From the NCBI GenBank assembly GCA_038145405.1, contig JAYQPQ010000086.1, forward strand, positions 1 to 5,307: 5,307 bases of DNA. Direction: 5' to 3'. The position numbers and the translations under genes were made by a program. Each line of letters opens with the position of its first letter. The stretch's first letter is position 1. The DNA comes from JAYQPQ01 sp038145405. GTDB taxonomy: Bacteria; Pseudomonadota; Gammaproteobacteria; Pseudomonadales; GM7GCV1. Positions 1 through 5,307 of the stretch are shown here, one piece after another. The notes under the pieces were generated by a model. The model was not told the origin of the DNA, did not search any database, and saw only the letters and a program-made list of their open reading frames with translations.

Positions 1-784
1 CTCCCATGGCGCCGGCATCCTGAACAAGGGTGTCCAGAAGCGGAATCAGGCTCTCGCCACCCTGCAGACCAAAGCGCTTGACGCCTGGATACTTGCCATC
101 GAGGTGTTGCTCGAGTCCTTCGGCCGATGTCAGGCCGGCCAGCAGGTTGAGTTCCCGCTCGCGACTGAGCTTGGGCACACCGCGATTCTGCTCAACCTGC
201 TGCTGAAGCCAGCGCTTCTCCTCGAGGTCGGTGATGTGCATGGTCTCCACGCCAACGGTGCCGGCGTAGGTCTGCTCGGCGGCGGCGAGAATGTCGCGCA
301 GCGGAGCGATGTTGTCGGGGAAACCAAAGAAGGTAGTACCGGTGCGGAACTTGGTATCCAGATCGGCTTCATTGAGACCGTGATACTCAAGGCTCAGGGC
401 TCTGGAATGGTGTCGCTCGGCCAGCCCCAGGGGGTCGAGATTGGCCTTGGTATGGCCGCGATGGCGGTAACCCGCCAGCAGCTCCATGACTTGGACCTGT
501 TTGCGCTCGTGTTCGAGCGCCTCTTCGCTGAGATCGTCCATACCAGCGCGGCGTCCCGGTGCCTGGCGCGCCTGGGTACGAAAATACTGCTGCACGCCCT
601 GATGAGAAATATCGGTAACCGCGCCGTTTACTCGGGGTAGGGAATCAAAGAACTGACGCCAGTTCTCGGCAACGGATTGAGGATCGGTCAGGTACTGCTC
701 AAAAAGCGCTTCTATGTAGGGTGCATTACCTCCCGAGACCAGGGAGGAACGCCACCAACTCTGCATATCCGGTTCGTTACTCAT
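1..784 (-). CDS. sucA: 2-oxoglutarate dehydrogenase E1 component (partial, N-terminal 261 codons)
   Basis: This is the thiamine-diphosphate-dependent E1 subunit of the 2-oxoglutarate dehydrogenase complex. It decarboxylates 2-oxoglutarate and passes the succinyl group to the lipoyl domain of SucB (E2) in the cytoplasm. The frame is open from the ATG at 784 to the left edge, so the thiamine-diphosphate-binding catalytic core is outside the window; the whole protein is usually about 930-950 residues. Family signatures visible are the N-terminal E1 segment (SGGNAPYIEALFEQYLTDP, residues 18-35, then NWRQFF), YRHRGHTKANLDPLGL (106-121), MHITDLEEKRW (182-192) and KRFGLQGGESLIPLLD (236-251). It starts 10 nt after the sdhB stop and is probably co-transcribed with sdhCDAB. 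The ribosome site is weak: the nearest GAGG lies about 17 nt upstream, inside the end of sdhB. An in-frame ATG at 766 (residue 7) is an alternative start with no better site. Identity is near certain; the exact start is less so. Confidence 0.96.
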   Translation of the reverse strand, partial: MSNEPDMQSWWRSSLVSGGNAPYIEALFEQYLTDPQSVAENWRQFFDSLPRVNGAVTDISHQGVQQYFRTQARQAPGRRAGMDDLSEEALEHERKQVQVMELLAGYRHRGHTKANLDPLGLAERHHSRALSLEYHGLNEADLDTKFRTGTTFFGFPDNIAPLRDILAAAEQTYAGTVGVETMHITDLEEKRWLQQQVEQNRGVPKLSRERELNLLAGLTSAEGLEQHLDGKYPGVKRFGLQGGESLIPLLDTLVQDAGAMG

Positions 785-794
785 CGGATTTGGT

Positions 795-1499
795 TTAGGT
801 ACCTCGCTGCAGCAGCATATGGCGAATGTGGCCGATGGCCTTGGTCGGATTCAGCCCCTTGGGGCAGACGGCGACACAGTTCTGGATGCCGTGACAGCGG
901 AATACGCTGAAGGGGTCCTCGAGACCAGCCAAGCGTTCTTCGGTAGCGGTATCGCGGCTGTCTACCAGGAATCGATAGGCCTGCAGCAGCCCAGCTGGGC
1001 CGATGAACTTATCCGGATTCCACCAGAACGACGGACAGGAGGTGGAACAGCAGGCGCACAGGATGCATTCGTACAGACCATCGAGCTTTTCACGCTCTTC
1101 GGGCGACTGCAGACGCTCAATGGCAGGCGCCGGCGTGTCATTGATCAGCCAGGGCTTGATCTTTTCATACTGGGCATAAAACTGGCTCATATCGACCACC
1201 AGGTCGCGGATGACAGGTAGACCGGGAAGCGGGCGAATCACCAGTTTGCCGTGCTTGACCACATCGTTAATGGGTGTAATGCAAGCCAGGCCATTTTTGC
1301 CCCCCATGTTGAGGCCATCGGAACCACACACGCCTTCTCGGCAGGAACGCCGAAAGGAAAGACTGGTGTCCTGTGCCTTCAACAGTTCCAGCACATCCAG
1401 CACCATGAGGTTTTTGCCCCCGGTGTCCAGCTGGTAGTCCTGCATGTAGGGCTTGCTATCGGTTTCCGGGTTGTAGCGGTAAACACTGACTGTCAGCAC
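795..1499 (-). CDS. sdhB: Succinate dehydrogenase iron-sulfur subunit
   Basis: This subunit of respiratory complex II carries electrons from the SdhA flavin to the quinone site through [2Fe-2S], [4Fe-4S] and [3Fe-4S] clusters on the cytoplasmic face of the membrane. It has 234 residues, against 238 in E. coli. The N-terminal ferredoxin-like domain has SCREGVCGSDG with C53, C58, D61 and C73; as in E. coli, aspartate replaces the third cysteine. The C-terminal domain has ECILCACCSTSCPSFWWNP, giving C145, C148, C151 plus C212 for the [4Fe-4S] cluster and C155, C202, C208 for the [3Fe-4S] cluster. P156, W160, H203 and I205 match the E. coli residues lining the ubiquinone site. The start is GTG, supported by a GAGGA 6 nt upstream. 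The gene begins 15 nt after sdhA and ends 10 nt before sucA. It looks intact. Confidence 0.98.
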   Translation of the reverse strand: MLTVSVYRYNPETDSKPYMQDYQLDTGGKNLMVLDVLELLKAQDTSLSFRRSCREGVCGSDGLNMGGKNGLACITPINDVVKHGKLVIRPLPGLPVIRDLVVDMSQFYAQYEKIKPWLINDTPAPAIERLQSPEEREKLDGLYECILCACCSTSCPSFWWNPDKFIGPAGLLQAYRFLVDSRDTATEERLAGLEDPFSVFRCHGIQNCVAVCPKGLNPTKAIGHIRHMLLQRGT

Positions 1500-1505
1500 G
1501 ATATA

Positions 1506-1510
1506 TCCTC
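1506..1510 (-). promoter_or_regulatory. Shine-Dalgarno of sdhB (supports GTG start)
   Basis: On the minus strand this reads GAGGA and lies 6 nt before the GTG at 1499. It sits in the 15-nt gap between the sdhA stop codon and sdhB. It justifies calling GTG as the start although no ATG is present there. Confidence 0.75.
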
Positions 1511-1514
1511 GCTA

Positions 1515-3287
1515 TCAGTAGGTTCGGATTTTCGGTTCGAAGGTCGGCACCGACTTCGGCGAGAAGTTCACAGCCTTCTTGCGTATCGAGCGATCTTCGG
1601 GGAAATAGAGCGAATGGCACATCCAGTTGGCGTCGTCGCGATCCGGATAATCTTCGCGCGCATGCGCTCCGCGGGACTCCTTGCGCTCCAGCGCAGCACG
1701 GCCGGTCGCCTCGGCGACCTCGAACAGATTCTGTACCTCGAGGGCTTCGATGCGGGCCGTATTGAAGGCCTTGCTGCTGTCGGCCAGCGCAATATTCTCG
1801 ACGCGCTCCCGCAGGGCGTCGAGTTCCTTCACGCCCCGCTCCATATCGTCGCCGCGGCGGAAAATGCCGAAGCAGGCTGACATGGTGCGCTGCAGATCGG
1901 CCCGAACCTGAGCGGCGCTCTCACCGGTCTTGTTATTCTCCAGGCGGTTGAGACGCGCCATGGCAGTTTCAATATCGGAATCCGAGGGATCGCTGTACTC
2001 AATGCCCTCGCGCAATACCTTCTCCAGATGCAGGCCGGTAGCGCGACCGAACACCACTAGATCGAGCAGTGAGTTGCCACCGAGGCGGTTGGCTCCGTGC
2101 ACGGAGACACAAGCCGCTTCGCCGCAGGCATAGAGGCCGGGAATCACCTGCTCGTTGCCCTGCGCATCCAGGGTCAACGCCTGGCCGTGAATATTGGTTG
2201 GGATGCCACCCATCATGTAGTGACAGGTTGGCACCACGGGAATCGGCTCCTTGGCCGGATCCACGTGGGCAAAGGTCTTGGCCAACTCGGTGATGCCGGG
2301 CAGGCGCGAGCCCAGCACTTCTTCACCCAGATGATCCAGCTTGAGCATGACGTGGTCGCCATCCGGACCACAGCCGCGACCCTCGCGAATTTCCGTGGCC
2401 ATGGAGCGGGCCACCACATCGCGGCTGGCCAGATCCTTGGCATTGGGCGCGTAGCGTTCCATAAAGCGCTCGCCGTCCTTGTTGATCAGGTAGCCACCTT
2501 CGCCGCGGCAACCCTCGGTAACCAGCACACCTGCACCGTGAATACCCGTGGGGTGGAACTGCCACATTTCCATGTCTTCCACCGGAGCCCCGATACGCAT
2601 GGCCATGCCGATTCCATCGCCGGTGTTGATGTGGGCGTTGGTGGTGGAGGCGTAAATACGCCCCGCTCCACCGGTAGCACAGACGGTAGCCTTGGATTTT
2701 ACAAACACCACTTCGCCAGTCTCGATTTCGATGGCGATAACCCCCACTACGGCGCCCTGCTGGTTGCGCACCAGATCCACGGCGAACCATTCATTTAGGA
2801 AAGTGGTATTGCTCTTCAGATTGTTCTGATAAAGGGTGTGTAGCAAGGCATGACCAGTTCGGTCAGCTGCAGCACAGGTGCGCGCGGCCTGACCGCCCTC
2901 ACCGTAATTTTTCGATTGACCGCCAAAGGGACGCTGATAGATCCGTCCGTTCTCGAAGCGGGAAAAGGGCAAGCCAAAATGATCCAGCTCCAGAATGGCC
3001 GCCGGGCCTTCGCTGCACATGTATTCGATCGCGTCCTGGTCGCCAATGTAGTCGGAGCCCTTAACGGTATCGTACATATGCCAGCGCCAATCGTCGTTCG
3101 GGTCGGCACTGGCAATGGCGCAGGTAATACCGCCCTGGGCGGATACGGTGTGCGAGCGGGTCGGAAACACCTTGGAAATAATGGCCGTCTTGAAGCCGGA
3201 TTTGGCCAGCTGCAGGCCAGCGCGCATACCCGCGCCACCGCCGCCGACGATAACACCGTCAAAATTCATGGTTTTCATGGTCGCCAT
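1515..3287 (-). CDS. sdhA: Succinate dehydrogenase flavoprotein subunit
   Basis: This is the catalytic subunit of complex II. It oxidises succinate to fumarate with covalently bound FAD and passes electrons to SdhB on the cytoplasmic side of the inner membrane. It has 590 residues (588 in E. coli) and shows no truncation. The N-terminal dinucleotide-binding motif is [12 protein letters not shown] (12-23). H46 in [13 protein letters not shown] is the covalent FAD attachment site. Catalytic and substrate residues by alignment with E. coli are H245 (QFHPTG), T257 and E258 ([11 protein letters not shown]), R289 (LASRDVVAR, the proton-delivery arginine), H356 (TCHYMMGG) and R401 ([14 protein letters not shown]). 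The C-terminus ends in the family-typical PKIRTY. The segment [19 protein letters not shown] (128-146) follows the GGQA form I associate with Pseudomonas, alphaproteobacterial and mitochondrial enzymes rather than the shorter GGEQA form of E. coli. The ATG at 3287 has GGAGG 7 nt upstream; ATGs at codons 4 and 7 are less well placed. Confidence 0.99.
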   Translation of the reverse strand: MATMKTMNFDGVIVGGGGAGMRAGLQLAKSGFKTAIISKVFPTRSHTVSAQGGITCAIASADPNDDWRWHMYDTVKGSDYIGDQDAIEYMCSEGPAAILELDHFGLPFSRFENGRIYQRPFGGQSKNYGEGGQAARTCAAADRTGHALLHTLYQNNLKSNTTFLNEWFAVDLVRNQQGAVVGVIAIEIETGEVVFVKSKATVCATGGAGRIYASTTNAHINTGDGIGMAMRIGAPVEDMEMWQFHPTGIHGAGVLVTEGCRGEGGYLINKDGERFMERYAPNAKDLASRDVVARSMATEIREGRGCGPDGDHVMLKLDHLGEEVLGSRLPGITELAKTFAHVDPAKEPIPVVPTCHYMMGGIPTNIHGQALTLDAQGNEQVIPGLYACGEAACVSVHGANRLGGNSLLDLVVFGRATGLHLEKVLREGIEYSDPSDSDIETAMARLNRLENNKTGESAAQVRADLQRTMSACFGIFRRGDDMERGVKELDALRERVENIALADSSKAFNTARIEALEVQNLFEVAEATGRAALERKESRGAHAREDYPDRDDANWMCHSLYFPEDRSIRKKAVNFSPKSVPTFEPKIRTY

Positions 3288-3291
3288 CTCA

Positions 3292-3663
3292 TTACCTCCA
3301 AAGCACGTCGATGCCGACCAGTATCACGACGGCCATCACCAGGAAAATCACAAGTTGCAACGCCAGACGCAGCGCTGGAGCAAAGCCACCCAGCAGACGC
3401 AGGGTGACGTAGTCGGTAAGCACGCCCCACAGACCGATCCATACGTGGGCCAGGGTCATGACCAGGGCGATCAGGCTGAAGATGCGCATCCAGAGGCTGC
3501 CGAACAGTCCAGCCCACTGAACATAGGTCAGACCTGGATTAGCGACAATGTAAAACAGGATAAACAGGAAATAGGCCGCCAGCACGACGGCACTGATGCG
3601 CTGAAACAACCAATCATAGAGGCCATTGCGCCCAAAGCTGGTGACTGCGGTTACACGGCCCAT
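3292..3663 (-). CDS. sdhD: Succinate dehydrogenase membrane anchor subunit
   Basis: This small hydrophobic subunit, with SdhC, anchors complex II in the inner membrane, shares heme b and helps form the ubiquinone site. It has 123 residues (115 in E. coli). Three membrane helices are apparent at about residues 22-41, 58-81 and 97-120. The opening [20 protein letters not shown] matches the family. The second helix carries [16 protein letters not shown], in which H73 corresponds to the axial heme b ligand (E. coli H71), and D84 and Y85 correspond to E. coli D82 and Y83 near the quinone. Its start overlaps the end of sdhC by 13 nt, and its stop lies 4 nt before the sdhA start, which suggests translational coupling on both sides. 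SdhD sequences diverge fast, so gene order and the heme motif carry much of the call. Confidence 0.95.
   Translation of the reverse strand: MGRVTAVTSFGRNGLYDWLFQRISAVVLAAYFLFILFYIVANPGLTYVQWAGLFGSLWMRIFSLIALVMTLAHVWIGLWGVLTDYVTLRLLGGFAPALRLALQLVIFLVMAVVILVGIDVLWR
3295..3299 (-). promoter_or_regulatory. Shine-Dalgarno of sdhA, inside the end of sdhD
   Basis: The minus strand reads GGAGG here, 7 nt before the sdhA ATG at 3287. The motif overlaps the last two sense codons of sdhD, so ribosomes finishing sdhD pass directly over it. It selects the ATG at 3287 over the in-frame ATGs at codons 4 and 7. Confidence 0.8.
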
Positions 3664-4043
3664 AGCCAGCCTCCCATTACCAGAATCAGTGCAGCAGACA
3701 GCACAAAGACTGCCTTGGCTCCGGCACGCCCGCCCTGGAGCGACTCACCGATGCCGAAATCCATAAAAAGATGACGCACGCCGGCTACCAGATGGTAGAT
3801 AAAGGCGGCCAGCGTCAGAAAGGTGGCCAGCTTGCCCAGGCCGCTGTGCAAAATGCCTTGCGCTTGAGCAAAGCCCTCCGCGGATTCCAGGCTCAGCGCC
3901 AGCATCCACAACATAAACAGCAGGCCGGCACAGAGCAGGACGCCGGTAACGCGGTGGGTGATGGAAACGTAAGCCGTAACGGGCAGTTGGATGGTAGCGA
4001 GGTCCAGATTGACTGGACGATTGTTCACAGAAGATATCTTCAC
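3651..4043 (-). CDS. sdhC: Succinate dehydrogenase cytochrome b556 subunit
   Basis: This is the larger membrane anchor of complex II, which binds heme b with SdhD and forms the ubiquinone pocket. As called it has 130 residues (129 in E. coli). The N-terminal signature RPVNLDLATIQLPVTAYVSITHR (9-31) contains S27 and R31, the quinone-site residues at the same numbers as in E. coli. H84 in FIYHLVAGVRHLFMDFG is the axial heme ligand, and H91 is also conserved. Three helices are evident at about 33-52, 71-94 and 108-129. It is the first gene of the operon, with a promoter about 70 bp upstream. The start is uncertain. GTG at 4043 has only a weak GAG-containing site about 10 nt upstream. GTG at 4028 would give a protein beginning MNNRPVNLDL, close to the form I recall for Pseudomonas-type homologues, but it also lacks a good ribosome site. 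Confidence 0.95.
   Translation of the reverse strand: MKISSVNNRPVNLDLATIQLPVTAYVSITHRVTGVLLCAGLLFMLWMLALSLESAEGFAQAQGILHSGLGKLATFLTLAAFIYHLVAGVRHLFMDFGIGESLQGGRAGAKAVFVLSAALILVMGGWLWAV
3670..3675 (-). promoter_or_regulatory. Shine-Dalgarno of sdhD, inside sdhC
   Basis: The minus strand reads GGGAGG, 6 nt before the sdhD ATG at 3663. It lies within the last codons of sdhC and supports the start that overlaps sdhC by 13 nt. Confidence 0.8.
4030..4041. repeat. 12-bp perfect palindrome at the sdhC start
   Basis: GAAGATATCTTC reads the same on both strands. It overlaps the GTG at 4043 by one base and lies just upstream of the alternative GTG at 4028. It could be a protein-binding site or a weak hairpin near the start codon. 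It matches no operator I can name with confidence, and an AT-rich 12-mer of this kind can arise by chance. Confidence 0.4.
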
Positions 4044-4082
4044 AATAAGAATGCTCGTCGGAACAGATTGAGTTCGGAAAAT

Positions 4083-4099
4083 GGCGCTGATCAGGCGCC
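4083..4099 (-). promoter_or_regulatory. Imperfect hairpin in the sdh leader
   Basis: GGCGC (4083-4087) pairs with GCGCC (4095-4099) around a 7-nt loop. The inner bases also form the palindrome CTGATCAG. On the sdh strand the stem is followed by a short T run (ATTTTCC). It lies in the predicted untranslated leader about 40 nt before the sdhC start. The stem is short and the T run weak, so this is not a convincing terminator; it may affect translation or be a binding site. Confidence 0.35.
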
Positions 4100-4115
4100 C
4101 CTCGGTGCGGCGCGG

Positions 4116-4144
4116 ATTCTACAAGCTGAGCGGCTTTAACTCAA
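4116..4144 (-). promoter_or_regulatory. Predicted sigma-70 promoter of sdhCDAB-sucA
   Basis: On the minus strand, TTGAGT (4139-4144) forms the -35 element and TAGAAT (4116-4121) the -10 element, separated by exactly 17 nt. The boxes match 4 of 6 and 5 of 6 consensus bases. Transcription would start near 4109, giving a leader of about 65 nt before sdhC. This is the best match to a promoter on this strand in the gap. Confidence 0.6.
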
Positions 4145-4178
4145 TTCAGATATGGTAAAAGCCACAAAAAAAAGCAAA

Positions 4179-4209
4179 TTGCAATCGAACGTCCGCGCTA
4201 TATTATAAT
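4179..4209 (+). promoter_or_regulatory. Predicted sigma-70 promoter of gltA
   Basis: TTGCAA (4179-4184) is a possible -35 element, followed by the AT-rich stretch TATTATAAT (4201-4209). The stretch offers TATTAT at a 16-nt spacing or the perfect consensus TATAAT (4204-4209) at 19 nt. An 8-A tract at 4166-4173 lies just upstream, where an UP element would sit. Transcription from here would give a leader of about 170-175 nt before the gltA ATG. Confidence 0.55.
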
Positions 4210-4280
4210 GCAACGCATCATCGTTCGCTCGCCCCGTCGCGGATATCGCCAAGCTGCACCCCGAGCTGCCTCTCGTCAAA

Positions 4281-4294
4281 CCGGAAACCTCCGG
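4281..4294 (+). promoter_or_regulatory. Short stem-loop in the gltA leader
   Basis: CCGGA (4281-4285) and TCCGG (4290-4294) form a 5-bp GC-rich stem closing a 4-nt AACC loop. It is not followed by a T run, so it is not an intrinsic terminator. Its role is unknown and it may be incidental. Confidence 0.3.
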
Positions 4295-4377
4295 ATAGGG
4301 GCATCCTTCAAGGTTTCAATTCCGCCGGCGAGTCCCTAGTATAAGCGCGCCGATAATGATCGACCTCTTGCCATAAA

Positions 4378-4383
4378 AAGGAG
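4378..4383 (+). promoter_or_regulatory. Shine-Dalgarno of gltA
   Basis: AAGGAG lies 6 nt before the ATG at 4390, which is strong spacing and sequence. It fixes the gltA start. Confidence 0.85.
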
Positions 4384-4389
4384 CCCGAG

Positions 4390-5307
4390 ATGACCAACCG
4401 TAAAGCCATATTGAGCATTGATGGCCACGACAAGCCCGTTGAACTGCCGGTTTATTCGGGAACCTTGGGGCCGGATGTCATCGATATCGGCAGCCTCACC
4501 TCTAAGGGCTTCTTTTCTCTCGACCCTGGCTATGCCTCTACTGCCTCCTGCAAATCCGCCATTACCTATATCGACGGCGACGAGGGCATTCTGTTGCACC
4601 GCGGCTACCCTATCGAACAACTGGCTGAGCAGGCCGACTATCTGGAAGTCTGTTACCTGCTGCTGAACGGCGAGCTACCCAATGCCGAGCAGAAGGCCGA
4701 GTTCGACTCTATCGTGCGCAATCACACCATGGTGAATGAGTCGGTTGCCCACTTCCTCGATGGCTTCCGCTACGACGCCCACCCCATGGCAATGCTCTGT
4801 GGCGTAGTCGGCGCGCTATCGAGCTTCTACCACGATTCGCTGGACATCCATAACGAGGAGCACCGCAACATCACCACCATGCGGCTGATCTCCAAGATGC
4901 CCACCATTGCCGCCATGACCTACAAGCACTCCATCGGTCAGCCGGCTATGTACCCACGCAATGATCTGGATTACGCGTCGAATTTCCTCTACATGTTGTA
5001 CGGCACGCCCTGCGAGAACTACGACGTCAATCCCGTACTCGCCCGAGCCATGGACCGTATTTTTATCCTGCACGCCGATCACGAACAGAATGCCTCCACC
5101 TCCACCGTGCGCCTGGCCGGCTCCACTGGCGCCAACCCCTTTGCCTGCATCGCCGCTGGCATTGCCGCGCTGTGGGGTCCGCTGCATGGCGGCGCCAATG
5201 AAGCAGTCATTCGCATGCTGGAGACGATCGGCGATGTAAAAAATGTGGATTCTGCGGTTAAGCGCGCCAAGGACAAGAACGACCCCTATCGCCTGATGGG
5301 CTTTGGC
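4390..5307 (+). CDS. gltA: Citrate synthase, type II (partial, N-terminal 306 codons)
   Basis: Citrate synthase condenses oxaloacetate and acetyl-CoA to citrate, the entry step of the TCA cycle, in the cytoplasm. The frame is open to the right edge; the family is about 427-430 residues, so roughly 120 residues are missing. Signatures are [22 protein letters not shown] (58-79), [13 protein letters not shown] (181-193), [16 protein letters not shown] (226-241) and [12 protein letters not shown] (261-272). H266 corresponds to catalytic E. coli H264. The window stops after MGFG (303-306), so the next codon should be the equivalent of H305, and the catalytic aspartate (E. coli D362) is also beyond the edge. 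Y147, R165, K169 and C208 match E. coli Y145, R163, K167 and C206, residues of the allosteric NADH site of the hexameric type II enzyme, so NADH inhibition is likely but inferred. The gene is divergent from sdhC and starts at an ATG with AAGGAG 6 nt upstream. Confidence 0.98.
   Translation, partial: MTNRKAILSIDGHDKPVELPVYSGTLGPDVIDIGSLTSKGFFSLDPGYASTASCKSAITYIDGDEGILLHRGYPIEQLAEQADYLEVCYLLLNGELPNAEQKAEFDSIVRNHTMVNESVAHFLDGFRYDAHPMAMLCGVVGALSSFYHDSLDIHNEEHRNITTMRLISKMPTIAAMTYKHSIGQPAMYPRNDLDYASNFLYMLYGTPCENYDVNPVLARAMDRIFILHADHEQNASTSTVRLAGSTGANPFACIAAGIAALWGPLHGGANEAVIRMLETIGDVKNVDSAVKRAKDKNDPYRLMGFG

Larger units (their letters stand above)
4044..4389. other. Divergent control region between sdhC and gltA
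   Basis: This 346-bp gap holds no convincing gene. From left to right it contains the sdh leader with an imperfect hairpin (4083-4099), a sigma-70-like promoter facing left (4116-4144), an 8-A tract (4166-4173), a promoter facing right (4179-4209), and a gltA leader of about 170 nt with a short stem-loop (4281-4294). A weaker gltA promoter candidate closer to the gene pairs TTTCAA (4314-4319) with TAGTAT (4337-4342) at a 17-nt spacing. I see no clear full match to a CRP, Fur or Anr/FNR site, although divergent TCA loci of this kind are often regulated by carbon source, iron and oxygen. Confidence 0.7.

Noticed and set aside
104..640. Plus-strand open frame of 178 codons opposite sucA
   Set aside because: The minus strand encodes a clear SucA N-terminus across the same bases; the plus-strand product matches nothing I recognise.
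1251..1880. Plus-strand open frame of 209 codons across the sdhB/sdhA junction
   Set aside because: It is antisense to two intact conserved genes and shows no family motif, so it is a shadow frame.
2097..2798. Plus-strand open frame of 233 codons inside sdhA
   Set aside because: It lies entirely antisense to the well-conserved sdhA frame. Its translation has low complexity and no recognisable domain, and it has no good ribosome site. It is a shadow of the GC-rich codon pattern.
2850..3774. Plus-strand open frames of 185 and 219 codons opposite sdhA, sdhD and the end of sdhC
   Set aside because: They overlap each other and the real genes on the other strand, and their translations show no recognisable fold or motif.
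4030..4044. Possible CRP-type site (TGTGA half at the sdhC start)
   Set aside because: A TGTGA half-site is present on the minus strand, but the matching TCACA half is not at the required 6-nt spacing. The symmetric element is GAAGATATCTTC instead.
4083..4099. Intrinsic terminator upstream of sdhC
   Set aside because: The stem has only 5 bp and the following T run has 4 T then C, too weak for a terminator call, and it would block the operon behind its own promoter.
1..5307. Mobile element, CRISPR array, tRNA or novel defence system
   Set aside because: Apart from the 346-bp control region, nearly the whole window is occupied by six core metabolic genes in a well-known order. I saw no direct-repeat arrays, transposase motifs, tRNA-like folds or unexplained coding sequence.

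Overview
The window carries a core central-carbon-metabolism locus from a gammaproteobacterium: the divergent gltA / sdhCDAB-sucA arrangement of the TCA cycle. The proteins look most like those I remember from Pseudomonas- and Marinobacter-type lineages. One example is the SdhA stretch around residues 55-78 ([18 protein letters not shown], then TVKGSD). This placement is from memory rather than a database search, and the genus cannot be fixed. The DNA is moderately GC-rich, and nothing marks the region as mobile or foreign.

Layout. The minus strand carries, in transcription order, sdhC (from 4043), sdhD, sdhA, sdhB and the first 261 codons of sucA, which runs off the left edge at position 1. 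These genes are packed tightly: a 13-nt overlap, then gaps of 4, 15 and 10 nt. No terminator is visible between them, so they are probably one transcript. The plus strand carries the first 306 codons of gltA (from 4390), cut by the right edge one codon before the expected active-site histidine of the GFGHRVYK motif. Between the two start codons lies a 346-bp regulatory region. It holds one good sigma-70-like promoter facing sdhC, one facing gltA, and some small inverted repeats.

How the genes work together. GltA makes citrate from oxaloacetate and acetyl-CoA. SucA is the E1 subunit of 2-oxoglutarate dehydrogenase and starts the step that gives succinyl-CoA. SdhCDAB (respiratory complex II) oxidises succinate to fumarate and passes electrons through FAD, three iron-sulfur clusters and heme b to ubiquinone in the inner membrane. 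All ligands and catalytic residues I could check are present in SdhA, SdhB, SdhC, SdhD and the visible part of GltA, so all appear functional.

I found no evidence of a previously undescribed system. The observations worth a second look are modest and concern the control region and the choice of the sdhC and sucA starts.
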